Below, piece by piece: positions 7,157 through 16,678 of a stretch of DNA of 64,000 bases; the stretch's first letter is position 1; the number at the start of each line of letters is the position of its first letter. A program made the translations under genes and the position numbers. Location of the stretch: the NCBI GenBank assembly GCA_017560945.1, contig JAFZDY010000018.1, positions 1-64,000 on the forward strand, given 5' to 3'. Source of the DNA: Bacteroidaceae bacterium (lineage in GTDB: Bacteria; Bacteroidota; Bacteroidia; Bacteroidales; Bacteroidaceae). The notes under the pieces were generated by a model. The model was not told the origin of the DNA. It saw only the letters and a program-made list of their open reading frames with translations, and searched no databases.

Positions 7157-8137
7157 ATGAACGACCGTATAGTAGCTTACTTCAAGTATAAGGAATTTCG
7201 GAATGCTTCTGCAAGAAAGTGGTGGGAGAATAAATCGACAGAGGAACTGCTGAATCTTTTCATTGACAAAAAGAGTAGAAAAGTGAGCATGGCTGCTAAG
7301 GAACTATGTGAACGGTTTATTTTTTCGATGTACGATGAACAGAAGAAAATTCTTCATGCGATGTTGGAGAGTGGATGTAAGACTTACCGAGATTGGGCAT
7401 ACCGAAAGCTGTTTGCCCATTGGGATGAAGAGTTTACTGAGTGTATTTGCCACTTATGGGAAAGATACAAGGAGGAGCATTGTGCTTGGGTTGTAATAGA
7501 ATATGGTCCGATTGAATACCTGAAAGCCCATACGGATGAATTGGCTCAGTATGACTATTGGAGGATTTGTTTACGGTTGGCAAATGATACGGATTTTTGG
7601 ATGGAAGAAAGTCGTCTGAAGCCATGGGAACAGATGTATGTATACACTAAAAACAAACTTGAAATGACAGATGAGGAATGTGAACGTCTGCTATATATGA
7701 CAATCGCTGAATATCTGAATAATCCTCAAGGCTACAACCTGTCTGTATCACACGAAACCTTTGCAAAAATGCGAAACAAAGGTTTGCAGTATGTGCCACA
7801 GATTGACATCGTTGTGTGGTGTGTACATAAGAAAAATAGCATGTTGGCGAAAAAATTTGATAAGTGGAATCAGGTTTTGCAAGAAAAAACACAATACATA
7901 TTTGACTTTGATGAACTTCGAATCAAACTGAATGAAATTGCACTTAAAAATTTTCCTCTGCAATATTCCTATATGCTTGCCACATCTTCTGAGGAGACGA
8001 CAAGTGAACCTGTTGTTCAACCTTCCGACCCCTCAAAGCCTTATTATAAAACCGTTTCAATAGAGGAGGCTATGGATATATGGAAAGAAAAGAATTCTGT
8101 ATTTGCAAAGTTTATAGAACGATTTAATGAGGAATAA
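7157..8137 (+). CDS. Predicted all-alpha protein of unknown function
   Basis: I do not recognise the family. The 326-residue product is rich in amphipathic helices (for example residues 20-130, with W, Y, E and K spaced as in HEAT/ARM-like solenoids) and ends in a short proline/serine linker followed by a final helix. There is no signal peptide or membrane segment. An upstream in-frame start at 7085 would overlap the preceding gene; I prefer the ATG at 7157, 56 nt after the vWA gene. The gene is AT-rich like the rest of the island and probably shares its transcript. Confidence 0.55.
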   Translation: MNDRIVAYFKYKEFRNASARKWWENKSTEELLNLFIDKKSRKVSMAAKELCERFIFSMYDEQKKILHAMLESGCKTYRDWAYRKLFAHWDEEFTECICHLWERYKEEHCAWVVIEYGPIEYLKAHTDELAQYDYWRICLRLANDTDFWMEESRLKPWEQMYVYTKNKLEMTDEECERLLYMTIAEYLNNPQGYNLSVSHETFAKMRNKGLQYVPQIDIVVWCVHKKNSMLAKKFDKWNQVLQEKTQYIFDFDELRIKLNEIALKNFPLQYSYMLATSSEETTSEPVVQPSDPSKPYYKTVSIEEAMDIWKEKNSVFAKFIERFNEE

Positions 8138-8159
8138 ATGGATAATAATTAGTTATATT

Positions 8160-9056
8160 ATGGAAGAAGAAAAGAAGAAAAAGAAATCATTGTTAAGTTG
8201 GCATGATGTAATAAAGTTGTCTGCCGCCATGATATTTGGAGTAACAATAACTGTGTTTTTAATAGAACAATGCAGTAGTAGCAACTATCAACGATATTCT
8301 CGCATGGAAACCTTCGAAAACAAGATAATATCTTCGTTTGAGAAAAAGATGGTACTGTCAGGTATAGAAGTGGATTCACATCGGACGTTTGAAGGGGATA
8401 CTATCGGTATCTTTGAGAAAGATGGCAAGTTTGGCTATTATCACAGAAAGAAAAAGGAGATTGTAATTCCTGCCGAATATGAGGATGCACAGAGGTTTTC
8501 CGAAGGTTTGGCTGGTGTGATGAAAGAAGGGCGCATGGGTTTCATCAACTTAAAAGGTGAAACGGTCATTGGGTTTGATTTCCTCTATAAGGAGGATAAA
8601 CGGGATAAGTCTGTTTTTCAGTACGGATATTGTGCCATTGCGAATGTGGATGGAAAATATGGCGTGATTGACCTGACGGGCAAATGGGTGGTTGCTCCTG
8701 AATACATGGATGCTATCGTGTGCAAGGACTATGCCATCGTGAAGGTAAAGGATAGTTTCAACATGCAAATAGACTATTCCGGCCATATACAGAACGGGCA
8801 TGTGGTGGATAAGGTGGATATTCTTTGGATAGAAAAAGCCGATGAGTATGGAAACGCTGATTTCACAAAGGAAACGAAGTATTGCATGTACACAGTGAAT
8901 GGTCGATGTGGATTGATGGATTGTAAAGGAAACATACTGACTGACCCTATATATCTATCTATACAAGCTATTGGTGAAGAATTGTTCTCTGCCAGACTTC
9001 TTGATGAGTTATCATATGTGATAATTGACGGAAAGGGTAATGTGGTAAAAAATTAA
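8160..9056 (+). CDS. WG-repeat protein with one membrane segment
   Basis: The product has 298 residues from the ATG at 8160; an in-frame ATG at 8127 would add 11 residues and overlap the previous gene by 11 nt. A lysine-rich N-terminus precedes a hydrophobic helix (about residues 16-36). The rest carries WG (KWG-type) beta repeats such as KFGYYHRKKKEIVIPAEYED, GRMGFINLKGE and KYGVIDLTGKWVVAPEYMD, with degenerate copies up to the end. WG repeats form beta structures of uncertain function, often exposed. With the helix near the N-terminus the repeats would sit outside the cytoplasm if the usual positive-inside rule holds. It is the fifth gene of the island. Confidence 0.7.
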   Translation: MEEEKKKKKSLLSWHDVIKLSAAMIFGVTITVFLIEQCSSSNYQRYSRMETFENKIISSFEKKMVLSGIEVDSHRTFEGDTIGIFEKDGKFGYYHRKKKEIVIPAEYEDAQRFSEGLAGVMKEGRMGFINLKGETVIGFDFLYKEDKRDKSVFQYGYCAIANVDGKYGVIDLTGKWVVAPEYMDAIVCKDYAIVKVKDSFNMQIDYSGHIQNGHVVDKVDILWIEKADEYGNADFTKETKYCMYTVNGRCGLMDCKGNILTDPIYLSIQAIGEELFSARLLDELSYVIIDGKGNVVKN

Positions 9057-9082
9057 AGGATAGATTGAAAATACTACAACTG

Positions 9083-9535
9083 ATGGCAATGGAGAGAGGG
9101 TGGTTATGGGATGAAGAGGAATGGAGACCTCGGTATCGAATGAAAGATATGTTTGAAGAGGAGAACAGAAGATGCGACAAGTTCATTGTGGCTAAGGCTT
9201 TTGCTGATGCCTATACGAAGAATGATATATCCATCGTCAGACCATATATCACCAATCCTGTCGTCTGTACTCATTTCAAGAAAGAAGGCCCAATAGAGAA
9301 AGAGGAATTCTTGAAACTTTCGGCTGATAGAATTGACAAGTTGCATCAGGAAGGGTATGGTGTAAAGGGTACAATCGTACCATCCAGTGTGGGAAGAAGG
9401 TGGTTTTCTCCCGATGTGTTAGTCAAATTCGGTTTACCATCTATGAAATGTGAATCTTTCGATGGAACTGCATCTTTGCGATTAGAAACCTTTCTGAATT
9501 GTGCATATTCAATCGGAATACATGAACAGTTCTAG
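9083..9535 (+). CDS. Small protein of unknown function, possibly NTF2-like
   Basis: The product has about 150 residues. The frame could start at a TTG at 9065, but ATGs at 9083 and 9089 are more usual. After a short charged N-terminus, the pattern AFADAYTKNDISIVRPYITN followed by a strand-rich half resembles NTF2/SnoaL-like folds, in which a helix and a loaded ND motif precede the cavity. The similarity is weak. It lies 26 nt after the WG-repeat gene and is the last gene of the island, followed by non-coding repeats and a terminator. Confidence 0.5.
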   Translation: MAMERGWLWDEEEWRPRYRMKDMFEEENRRCDKFIVAKAFADAYTKNDISIVRPYITNPVVCTHFKKEGPIEKEEFLKLSADRIDKLHQEGYGVKGTIVPSSVGRRWFSPDVLVKFGLPSMKCESFDGTASLRLETFLNCAYSIGIHEQF

Positions 9536-9600
9536 GCTCGAAATATCAAGGGGGAAATGTAGTGAAAATACCATCATCACCATCCATATATACTAAAGCT

Positions 9601-9683
9601 ACCAAACCTATATACTTTGTCTATCAAACCTATATAGTTTGGTCATCAAAGCTCTATAGTTTGGTTTACCTGTATTTTAGGCT
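9601..9683. repeat. 83-bp dispersed repeat made of 22-nt palindromic units (copy 1)
   Basis: Units start at 9601, 9623 and 9645, each of the form (A)TCAAACCTATATAGTTTGGT, with a shorter palindromic end at 9669-9681 (CCTGTATTTTAGG). A second copy of the whole element lies at 35044-35126 with the same length and about three mismatches, which I counted by eye. Both copies are intergenic. Confidence 0.8.
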
Positions 9684-9797
9684 AACAACAAGAACTAAAA
9701 ATAGCATCAAACACAGTCAACCTCTACAGTAAATTCAACTTTTAAATGCAACGAAATTGTCGGTTTGAGATAATTATAAGCCAATATAAATAGCTAA

Positions 9798-9836
9798 AGC
9801 CAACCTACCTCATCGAGATAAGTTGGCTATATTTTT
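9798..9836 (+). terminator. Rho-independent terminator
   Basis: AGCCAAC (798-804) pairs with GTTGGCT (822-828) and is followed by ATATTTTTATTT. It would end transcripts coming from the island on the plus strand. Confidence 0.55.
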
Positions 9837-9921
9837 ATTTACTCTTCTTCTCTAACTTTGAAACTTTGTTTGTCAATGGCACTTTGGGTATAGGTTATCT
9901 AAGGATATTCCCTTATAGGTA

Positions 9922-10539
9922 TCATTTCATAATCATTCTTTCCAAATACATTTTTATGAATTGCATAGTACCTTCAAGACCTAATAGGGAGGAGTTGATG
10001 CAGAGGTCGTATGTCTTGGCTTCACCCCATGTGCCGGGACTATAGTAGTTGTAGTAGGATGCGCGCTTTTGGTCAGCCTTCTGCATGAATGTACGTGCTT
10101 GCTCTTCTGTGAAATGAGGGTGACGTTCACGTATACGTGTTATGCGGTCTTCATCATTAGCTGTAATGAAGATGTTGAGCGTATGTGGCTCATCGCGAAG
10201 GATATAGTCCGCACATCTACCTACAAATATGCATGACCCCTTCTCGGAGAGGTGACGTATGACATCACTCTGAATCTTGAACAGGGCTTCGTCACTCAGG
10301 CAACTTCCATACATATTGTTGTCGCCCATAAATGGAATAATGTCGAAGAGACGGGAAATGATGCCCTTCTCTTCGTCCTTACGTTCGAACACCTCTTTGC
10401 AGAGTCCGCTCTCCTGGGCAGCCATATCGATGAGTGTACGGTCGTATATGGGGATATTGAGTTCCTTGGCCAACATTTGACCAATGAGTTTTCCACCACT
10501 ACCGAGTTGACGTCCTATGTTGATGAAGTACTTATCCAT
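9922..10539 (-). CDS. Cytidylate-kinase-like protein
   Basis: The product has 205 residues. It starts MDKYFINIGRQLGSGGKLIG, a Walker-A-like P-loop (GRQLGSGGK) typical of the cytidylate-kinase-like family (AAA_26). Later motifs include IFVGRCADYIL and an arginine-rich lid region (RITRIRERH). The canonical CMP kinase of Bacteroidetes is a separate, longer family, so the substrate here is uncertain. It lies about 70 nt downstream of the MATE transporter gene on the same strand. Confidence 0.8.
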   Translation of the reverse strand: MDKYFINIGRQLGSGGKLIGQMLAKELNIPIYDRTLIDMAAQESGLCKEVFERKDEEKGIISRLFDIIPFMGDNNMYGSCLSDEALFKIQSDVIRHLSEKGSCIFVGRCADYILRDEPHTLNIFITANDEDRITRIRERHPHFTEEQARTFMQKADQKRASYYNYYSPGTWGEAKTYDLCINSSLLGLEGTMQFIKMYLERMIMK

Positions 10540-10609
10540 ATATCACTGTATTTTAGGGGTTATGGTTATTTATTGGGGAGGATAAATCGTTATTTGTAAC
10601 TTGTCTCTT

Positions 10610-11959
10610 TTACCTATGCTTCTTGAACTCTTGGAACTGTCGGATTAACATGAAGCCTGCAACGAGAGAGGAGAGTAAATCGGAGATGGGCATTGCTAAC
10701 CACACACCCTTCTGTCCGTAGAAGAAGGGGAAGATGTAGAGCATAGGGATGAGGAATATCAATTGGCGTGTTAGCGAAAGGAAGATGCTCATCTTGGCTT
10801 TTCCTATACTTTGGAAGAAGTTTGTAGTAACCATCTGGAATCCGACTATGGGGAACATAGCTACCATTATACGCATACCACTGGCTGATTGGTGGATAAG
10901 TTCTTCGTCGGAAGTAAAGGCACGGGCTAAAAGTTCGGGTATGAACTCACCTGAAAGGAAAGCAAGTGTGGTGACTACAGTACCTGCAAGGATGGTGAGG
11001 CGAAGTACCTTATGTACGCGATCGAACTGACGAGCACCATAGTTGTATCCAGCAATGGGTTGCATACCTTGGTTGATGCCCATCACTATCATGACGAAGA
11101 AGAATACTACACGATTGGTAATACCATAGGCACCAATGGCAAGGTCGCCACCGTGCTTCTGCAACCCCTTGTTGATGAGGATGACAATGAAGCACGAGCA
11201 GAGGTTCATGAGGAATGGTGCCATGCCGATGGCTAAGGAGTTGCTAACAATCTTCTTTTTTAAGGCAAATGTGCCTCGGCGCAGATGAATCATCTCGTTT
11301 TTGTTGGAGAAGAGTTTTAATTGCCAACACAGAGCAAGTGTTTGAGCCAATACAGTGGCCACGGCTGCTCCCTGAATACCCATGTTGAATGTGTAAATGA
11401 AAAGGGGGTCAAGGATGGTGTTGATGATGACCGTACCTATGGTGGCATACATGGCCTTCTGAGGATGACCGGCTGAACGCAACATCGCATTGAGTCCCAG
11501 GTACATGTGAGTAATGACATTACCTAGAAGGATGATAACCATATAGTCGCGTGCATAACTGATTGTGGCATCACTCGCACCGAAGAAGTAGAGTATGGGG
11601 TTGATGAATGCTAACATCAATACCCCGAAGATTACTCCAATGATGGTATTAAGGGTAATGACGTTTCCTAGAATGTTTTGAGCCGTAGCATAATCCTTCT
11701 GACCAAGTTTGACAGAGAGTAGGGTGGAGGCACCTACACCTACCATGGCTCCAAATGCGGCAGACAGATTCATTACGGGGAATGTGATGGCCAAACCAGA
11801 AATGGCCAAGGCGCCTACTCCTTGACCGATAAAAATGCTATCCACCATGTTGTAGAGCGACGAAGCCGTCATGGCTATGATGGCAGGGCCAGCATATTGC
11901 ATGAGCAATTTTCTAATGCTCTCGGTGCCTAAAGTGGTTGGTGCAGTTTCTTGTGACAT
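10610..11959 (-). CDS. MATE family efflux transporter
   Basis: The product has 449 residues and about twelve hydrophobic helices in two related halves, the usual size and shape of the multidrug and toxin extrusion family. These transporters export cationic compounds across the inner membrane in exchange for H+ or Na+. The sequence MVDSIFIGQGVGALAISGL near the N-terminus is typical. A TATCTTTG -7 box on the minus strand lies at 11993-12000, just upstream and back to back with mnmA. The substrate cannot be read from sequence. Confidence 0.9.
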   Translation of the reverse strand: MSQETAPTTLGTESIRKLLMQYAGPAIIAMTASSLYNMVDSIFIGQGVGALAISGLAITFPVMNLSAAFGAMVGVGASTLLSVKLGQKDYATAQNILGNVITLNTIIGVIFGVLMLAFINPILYFFGASDATISYARDYMVIILLGNVITHMYLGLNAMLRSAGHPQKAMYATIGTVIINTILDPLFIYTFNMGIQGAAVATVLAQTLALCWQLKLFSNKNEMIHLRRGTFALKKKIVSNSLAIGMAPFLMNLCSCFIVILINKGLQKHGGDLAIGAYGITNRVVFFFVMIVMGINQGMQPIAGYNYGARQFDRVHKVLRLTILAGTVVTTLAFLSGEFIPELLARAFTSDEELIHQSASGMRIMVAMFPIVGFQMVTTNFFQSIGKAKMSIFLSLTRQLIFLIPMLYIFPFFYGQKGVWLAMPISDLLSSLVAGFMLIRQFQEFKKHR

Positions 11960-12047
11960 TGTTTTTTCTTATTATAATTCGATTTTACCTTGCAAAGATA
12001 CGTGATTTTTCATTTTTATTCCTACATTTGCATAATCAAAATGTGAG

Positions 12048-13163
12048 ATGATGAGCGAAATAATAGGAAATAGACGTGTATTGGTGGGTATGAGCGGTGG
12101 TGTGGATAGCACCGCGGCTTGCCTAATGTTGATAGAACAAGGGTATAAACCCATAGGTGTGACCATGCGTACGTGGGACAATCCTTCGTCATTTTCTACC
12201 CCAGAGCAGACGGAGCCAGATTACATATTGGAGGCTCGTGCATTGGCTACACGACTTGGATTTGAACACTATGTGGCAGATGAACGAGAGGAGTTCAGAC
12301 GGGTTATAGTGCAAAACTTCATCGATGAATATATGCAGGGACGTACGCCTAACCCGTGTGTTATGTGTAACCCACTATTTAAGTTTCGCGTGTTGAAAGA
12401 GTGGGCAGACAAACTTGATTGTCACTACATTGCTACAGGACATTACTCTCAATTAGAGGTGGTGGATGGACACACACATATAGTTATAGGAAATGATGAA
12501 CGTAAAGATCAGAGTTACTTCCTGTGGCGTGTGGGTGAGGAGGTGTTGAAACGTTGTATTTTCCCACTTGGCTCGTATACTAAAACTGAAGTCAGACAAT
12601 ATCTGAAAGATAAGGGCTTCGGTGCTAAGTCATCCGAAGGGGAAAGCATGGAGGTGTGCTTTGTTGAAGGTGATTACAGAGACTTTCTACGTCTGTATGT
12701 GCCCGACATTGATGATAAGATAGGTAAAGGAAAATTTGTAGATACAGAAGGACATACATTAGGTACCCATCGTGGATATCCTTATTATACTATTGGTCAG
12801 CGCAAGGGACTTGAAATAGCATTAGGTAAGCCTGCATACGTCATTAAATTAAATCCAAAGAAAAACACTGTGATGCTTGGTGATGCGGAGGAGTTGAAAG
12901 CTACTCACATGATAACCGAATGCCCAGTGTGGATAAATGAGACAGAGGTGTGGGATAATCCTATGTTGACCGTGCGCATTCGATACAGAAGCAAGCCAAT
13001 ATCATGTCAGATAAAACCCTTGGAGGATGGCCGTTTGCTCGTAAGTTTTTTAGAAGAAGCATCGTCTGTTACTCCAGGACAATCTGCCGTGTTCTATATT
13101 GGCAATAGAGTGGTGGGAGGAGCATTTATTGACTCGCAAAGGGGAATAGGAATGTACATTTAA
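12048..13163 (+). CDS. mnmA: tRNA-specific 2-thiouridylase MnmA
   Basis: The 371-residue product makes 2-thiouridine at wobble position 34 of tRNA-Glu, -Gln and -Lys. The PP-loop GMSGGVDST near residue 15 activates the uridine with ATP. The first catalytic cysteine is in [12 protein letters not shown] and the second in [23 protein letters not shown] is the conserved tRNA-contact motif, followed by the C-terminal beta domain. Length is normal. Two adjacent ATGs (12048, 12051) are possible starts. A TACATTTG -7 box lies at 12023-12030, close to the start, and the gene is divergent from the MATE transporter. Confidence 0.93.
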   Translation: MMSEIIGNRRVLVGMSGGVDSTAACLMLIEQGYKPIGVTMRTWDNPSSFSTPEQTEPDYILEARALATRLGFEHYVADEREEFRRVIVQNFIDEYMQGRTPNPCVMCNPLFKFRVLKEWADKLDCHYIATGHYSQLEVVDGHTHIVIGNDERKDQSYFLWRVGEEVLKRCIFPLGSYTKTEVRQYLKDKGFGAKSSEGESMEVCFVEGDYRDFLRLYVPDIDDKIGKGKFVDTEGHTLGTHRGYPYYTIGQRKGLEIALGKPAYVIKLNPKKNTVMLGDAEELKATHMITECPVWINETEVWDNPMLTVRIRYRSKPISCQIKPLEDGRLLVSFLEEASSVTPGQSAVFYIGNRVVGGAFIDSQRGIGMYI

Positions 13164-13223
13164 CCATTGCGATTTGGCATCAATATTACCCTTACTACTT
13201 CCAGTTATCTTCATATAAAAAGA

Positions 13224-13261
13224 ATACTCTCCTTCATTACGTTAATAATCAAGGAGAGTAT
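13224..13261 (-). terminator. Probable terminator of hisB
   Basis: ATACTCTCCTT (13224-13234) and AAGGAGAGTAT (13251-13261) form an 11-bp perfect stem. On the minus strand the stem is followed by TCTTTTTATATG, so it suits transcripts leaving hisB. On the plus strand there is no T-run. Confidence 0.6.
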
Positions 13262-13346
13262 ATCTAACTACTTTCAATTTTTCATTGACCACTTGTCACT
13301 ACTCAACATTAACTACTTGCCAGTAACCAATCATTTAGAAATGTTC

Positions 13347-14459
13347 TTACAACGAACCTTTTGTGGAAGGTAATTCGTAGTGATAGATATCACGATGAAT
13401 AGCCATCTTCAACGCACGTGCAAGTGCTTTGAAAATACCTTCAATTTTATGATGCTCATTGGTTCCTTCAGCCTTAATATTCAGGTTCATACGAGCCGCA
13501 TCGCTGAATGACTTGAAGAAGTGGAGAAACATCTCTGTAGGCATTTCACCAATTCTTTCACGTTTAAACTCTGCATCCCATACCAACCAAGCACGTCCAC
13601 CAAAATCTAGAGCCACTTGACATAGGCAATCGTCCATGGGGAGAGTGTAGCCATAGCGCTCGATGCCGCGCTTGTTTCCCAATGCCTTGTAGATGCATTC
13701 GCCTAATGCTATAGCGGTGTCTTCGATAGTATGGTGTTCATCAACGTGGAGGTCGCCCTCTACTTGTATGTTGAGGTTTATACTTCCGTGCTTACCTATT
13801 TGCTCCAACATATGGTCAAAGAATCCAAGTCCTGTATGGATGTGGCAAGTACCATTTCCATCGAGATCGAGTTGGACGTAAATATCGGTCTCCTTGGTAG
13901 TTCTTCTTACCTCTGCTGTACGTTCACCTGCAAATAAGAATTCGGTAACCTTATCCCAATCGGTGGTGGCTATGGCACAATAGGGAAGCAACTCGTCAGA
14001 CAAAAGGGTGGTGTCGGGTTGTAAATATATGGCATGGCAACCTATATTCTTGGCCAACTCAACATCTGTCACTCGGTCACCAATGACGTAACAAGCTGAA
14101 AGGTCATATGAGCCATCCATATACTCAGTTAAAAGGCCTGTACGCGGTTTGCGTGTAGGAGCATTGTCGGCCGGAAAACTTCTGTCAATGAGTACTTTGT
14201 CGAAATATACTCCTTCGCCTTCTAAAGTGCGCATCATCAAGTTGTGAGCAGGCCAAAAGGTCTCTTCTGGAAAGGAGCTTGTACCCAATCCATCCTGATT
14301 GCTCACCATCACGAACTCGAAATCGAGTGTCTGACGGATGAATCCCAAGTTCTTTATTACCTTAGGTACGAATTCGAGTTTCTCAAATGAATCAATCTGC
14401 TCGTCAGATGGTTCTTTGATAATAGTGCCATCTCTATCTATAAATAGTGCTTTTTTCAT
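13347..14459 (-). CDS. hisB: Bifunctional histidinol-phosphatase / imidazoleglycerol-phosphate dehydratase
   Basis: The 370-residue product carries out two steps of histidine synthesis. Residues about 1-165 are a HAD-type histidinol phosphatase (LFIDRDGTI nucleophile motif, later [12 protein letters not shown]). Residues about 175-370 are imidazoleglycerol-phosphate dehydratase with the two metal-binding histidine motifs, [10 protein letters not shown] and [16 protein letters not shown]. The fusion is the normal arrangement in Bacteroidetes and gamma-proteobacteria. No other his gene is in the window, so here it stands apart from, or at the edge of, a his operon. Confidence 0.95.
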   Translation of the reverse strand: MKKALFIDRDGTIIKEPSDEQIDSFEKLEFVPKVIKNLGFIRQTLDFEFVMVSNQDGLGTSSFPEETFWPAHNLMMRTLEGEGVYFDKVLIDRSFPADNAPTRKPRTGLLTEYMDGSYDLSACYVIGDRVTDVELAKNIGCHAIYLQPDTTLLSDELLPYCAIATTDWDKVTEFLFAGERTAEVRRTTKETDIYVQLDLDGNGTCHIHTGLGFFDHMLEQIGKHGSINLNIQVEGDLHVDEHHTIEDTAIALGECIYKALGNKRGIERYGYTLPMDDCLCQVALDFGGRAWLVWDAEFKRERIGEMPTEMFLHFFKSFSDAARMNLNIKAEGTNEHHKIEGIFKALARALKMAIHRDIYHYELPSTKGSL

Positions 14460-14551
14460 TCTTTACTTTATTCGTTTTTTTCTTCCGTTGGGAAAAATAT
14501 TTTTTCCTACAGGGGAGAAATTTTTTCATCTTTAATTATTAATCCTAAACA

Positions 14552-16501
14552 CTAAATTTTATCGCACTCGCTTAACCATTCAGTTGAACAAGCATCACTG
14601 GGCATGTGCCAATCACCTCTGGGGGATAGAGAGACGCTACCTACTTTGGGTCCATCGGGCAAGCATGAGCGCTTGAATTGTTGGTTAAAGAATCTGCGAC
14701 AGAAGGTGGTAAGCCATTTCTTGATAACCTCGTCGTTGTACTTCCCCTCAAATGCGTGTTGTGCGAGATAGAAAATCTTGCGTGGCGAGAAGCCATTTCG
14801 CATAAGGTGATATAGGAAGAAATCGTGCAACTCGTAGGGTCCTACGAGATCCTCGGTCTTCTGTTTGATATTACCTTGTTCGTCGGCAGGTATCAACTCA
14901 GGGCTTATGGGAGTATCTACAATGTCGCGCAAGGTTGTAGCCGAAGATTCATCTACATGATTATCGGCAATCCAAAGCACAAGGCTTTGAATCAGTGTCT
15001 TAGGTACACTGGCGTTGACTCCATACATCGACATATGGTCGCCATTGTATGTAGCCCATCCGAGCGCCAATTCGCTCAAGTCGCCTGTTCCTATCACCAT
15101 GCCATTTAATTGGTTTGCCACATCCATAAGTATCTGTGTACGTTCGCGTGCTTGGCTATTTTCATACGTCACATCGTGATTGTTTATATCATGTCCAATG
15201 TCACTGAAGTGTTGCATACAAGCTTCCTTTATACTTATTTCGCGTATGGTAACACCGAGTGAATGCATCAGTTGGAGAGCATTATTATAGGTACGACCTG
15301 TAGTACCAAATCCTGGCATAGTCACGCCTACAATATCCTTTCTTGAACGTCCTAATCTATCAAATGCTTTCACACATACGAGTAAGGCCAATGTGCTATC
15401 CAATCCTCCGCTGATACCTATGATGGCTGTGCGGCTATAGGTGTGTTCAATTCGTTTGCAAAGGCCTGCTACTTGAATGTTAAAGACTTCGTTGCAACGC
15501 TCGTCCAACTCTCGACCTTGTGGCACAAAGGGAGTAGGGCAGATGCTTCGAGTAAGGGTAAATCGTGATTTCTTGTTTTTCTTCTTATTTTCGCACTCCA
15601 ATCCTTTTACCTCGTGTTCTTCAAACTCTTGCGTGAGTGTATTGAAATCATTTCTCAGGAAGTAAGGATTCTTTAACTTACGATTACGTAATTTTTCAAC
15701 ATCTATCTCGGTGATAATGAGTTGTGAGTCCATTTGGAAGAGCTCATTCTCCTTCAAGAGCTCGCCATTTTCGTAAATCATTGCGCTTCCACCGTACACA
15801 GCATCGGTGGTAGATTCACCGTATCCGCTTGAAGCATAGATATATCCACATGTACAACGCTTTGAGTGTACGTTCATCATTTCCTTGATAAAGTTATGTC
15901 GTCCAATGTACTCCACATTGGCACCCATACAAACAATTATGTCTGCACTAAAAAGGCTTTTCAAATTGCTTTGTGGAAGTAGATTGGTAAACTCATCCTG
16001 AAACTCTATGGCAAACTTGAAATTGCGCGACGCCCAAATCGAAGGTTTTTGAATATGGGCAAACTTGATTGAGGAATAACTATTGGTGCTATAAAAATCA
16101 TTTCCAAGACATTCACCTCCCATAAACCAATTTCGTTCAAGTGGAGTTAGATTTGTCTTAGGTACAAGGTTTTCAATATGACCATTATGAATAATCGCAG
16201 CCATGTTGAAAATCATATTTTTGTACTCATATGGAAATCCCACAATGGCAATAATATCTTTATTACGAGTATTATCCATTATTTCCATCAATGCCTTTTG
16301 TGCACTATTCAATAGAGTACGTTGCTTGAACAGGTCTCCACAAGTACTGCCTGTTATACATAATTCTGGGAAAACTACCAATTCAACATTTGCTTCGTCG
16401 GCTTTGTTTATCAGATTATTTATCTCCTTACTATTATTTAAGCAATCTGCCACTTTTACCTTAGGAATGGCTGATGCAACTTTTACGAAACCGTAGTTCA
16501 T
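14552..16501 (-). CDS. nadE: Glutamine-dependent NAD+ synthetase
   Basis: The 649-residue product joins nicotinate adenine dinucleotide to ammonia to give NAD+. Residues about 1-290 are a nitrilase-type glutaminase domain, with the catalytic glutamate in FPELCITG and the expected Lys and Cys elements further on. Residues about 330-649 are the synthetase with the PP-loop GISGGLDSTLAL and the STTLRDIVDTP and GTGDLSELALGW motifs. Length matches the two-domain form. It is followed downstream on the same strand by hisB, about 90 nt away. Confidence 0.95.
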   Translation of the reverse strand: MNYGFVKVASAIPKVKVADCLNNSKEINNLINKADEANVELVVFPELCITGSTCGDLFKQRTLLNSAQKALMEIMDNTRNKDIIAIVGFPYEYKNMIFNMAAIIHNGHIENLVPKTNLTPLERNWFMGGECLGNDFYSTNSYSSIKFAHIQKPSIWASRNFKFAIEFQDEFTNLLPQSNLKSLFSADIIVCMGANVEYIGRHNFIKEMMNVHSKRCTCGYIYASSGYGESTTDAVYGGSAMIYENGELLKENELFQMDSQLIITEIDVEKLRNRKLKNPYFLRNDFNTLTQEFEEHEVKGLECENKKKNKKSRFTLTRSICPTPFVPQGRELDERCNEVFNIQVAGLCKRIEHTYSRTAIIGISGGLDSTLALLVCVKAFDRLGRSRKDIVGVTMPGFGTTGRTYNNALQLMHSLGVTIREISIKEACMQHFSDIGHDINNHDVTYENSQARERTQILMDVANQLNGMVIGTGDLSELALGWATYNGDHMSMYGVNASVPKTLIQSLVLWIADNHVDESSATTLRDIVDTPISPELIPADEQGNIKQKTEDLVGPYELHDFFLYHLMRNGFSPRKIFYLAQHAFEGKYNDEVIKKWLTTFCRRFFNQQFKRSCLPDGPKVGSVSLSPRGDWHMPSDACSTEWLSECDKI

Positions 16502-16618
16502 ATAGACAAGATATATCTAATTCATTCTTTTATTTGGCGAAATTACGAAATATTCTCAATAATATATAATGTATAGGAAAAAATAATTCTTAAAATATGT
16601 AAAATAATAGAGTAAATG

Positions 16619-16649
16619 TTTGCAGATATAAAAAACGGTTGTATATTTG
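16619..16649 (+). promoter_or_regulatory. Bacteroidetes-type promoter of the perR-like gene
   Basis: TTTG at 16619-16622 and TATATTTG at 16642-16649 are separated by 19 nt, an exact match to the TTTG-N19-TAnnTTTG consensus. The start codon is at 16698. Confidence 0.8.
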
Positions 16650-16663
16650 CAGCGTAAACAATA

Positions 16664-16678
16664 TTGTAATCATTACAA
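16664..16678. promoter_or_regulatory. PerR/Fur-type operator
   Basis: TTGTAAT-C-ATTACAA is a perfect 15-bp palindrome in the style of Fur-family boxes. It starts 14 bp after the -7 box and lies before the start codon of a Fur-family gene, so it should cover the early transcribed region. Autoregulation together with the rubrerythrin gene is the simplest reading. Confidence 0.7.

Larger units (their letters stand above)
9536..9921. other. Non-coding gap with tandem 22-nt repeat and terminator
   Basis: The gap separates the island from a minus-strand housekeeping gene. It holds the 83-bp dispersed repeat at 9601-9683 and a hairpin terminator at 9798-9836. I see nothing else in it that I can support. 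Confidence 0.7.

Noticed and set aside
1216..9535. A vWA-MoxR type or tellurite-resistance-like system
   Set aside because: No MoxR-type AAA ATPase or Ter-family protein is encoded in the cluster; only a single vWA protein is present.
13262..13346. A further 22-nt array in the mnmA-hisB gap (ACTACTT-like words)
   Set aside because: The ACTT words are spaced about 21 and 24 nt but are not palindromic, so the pattern does not hold up.
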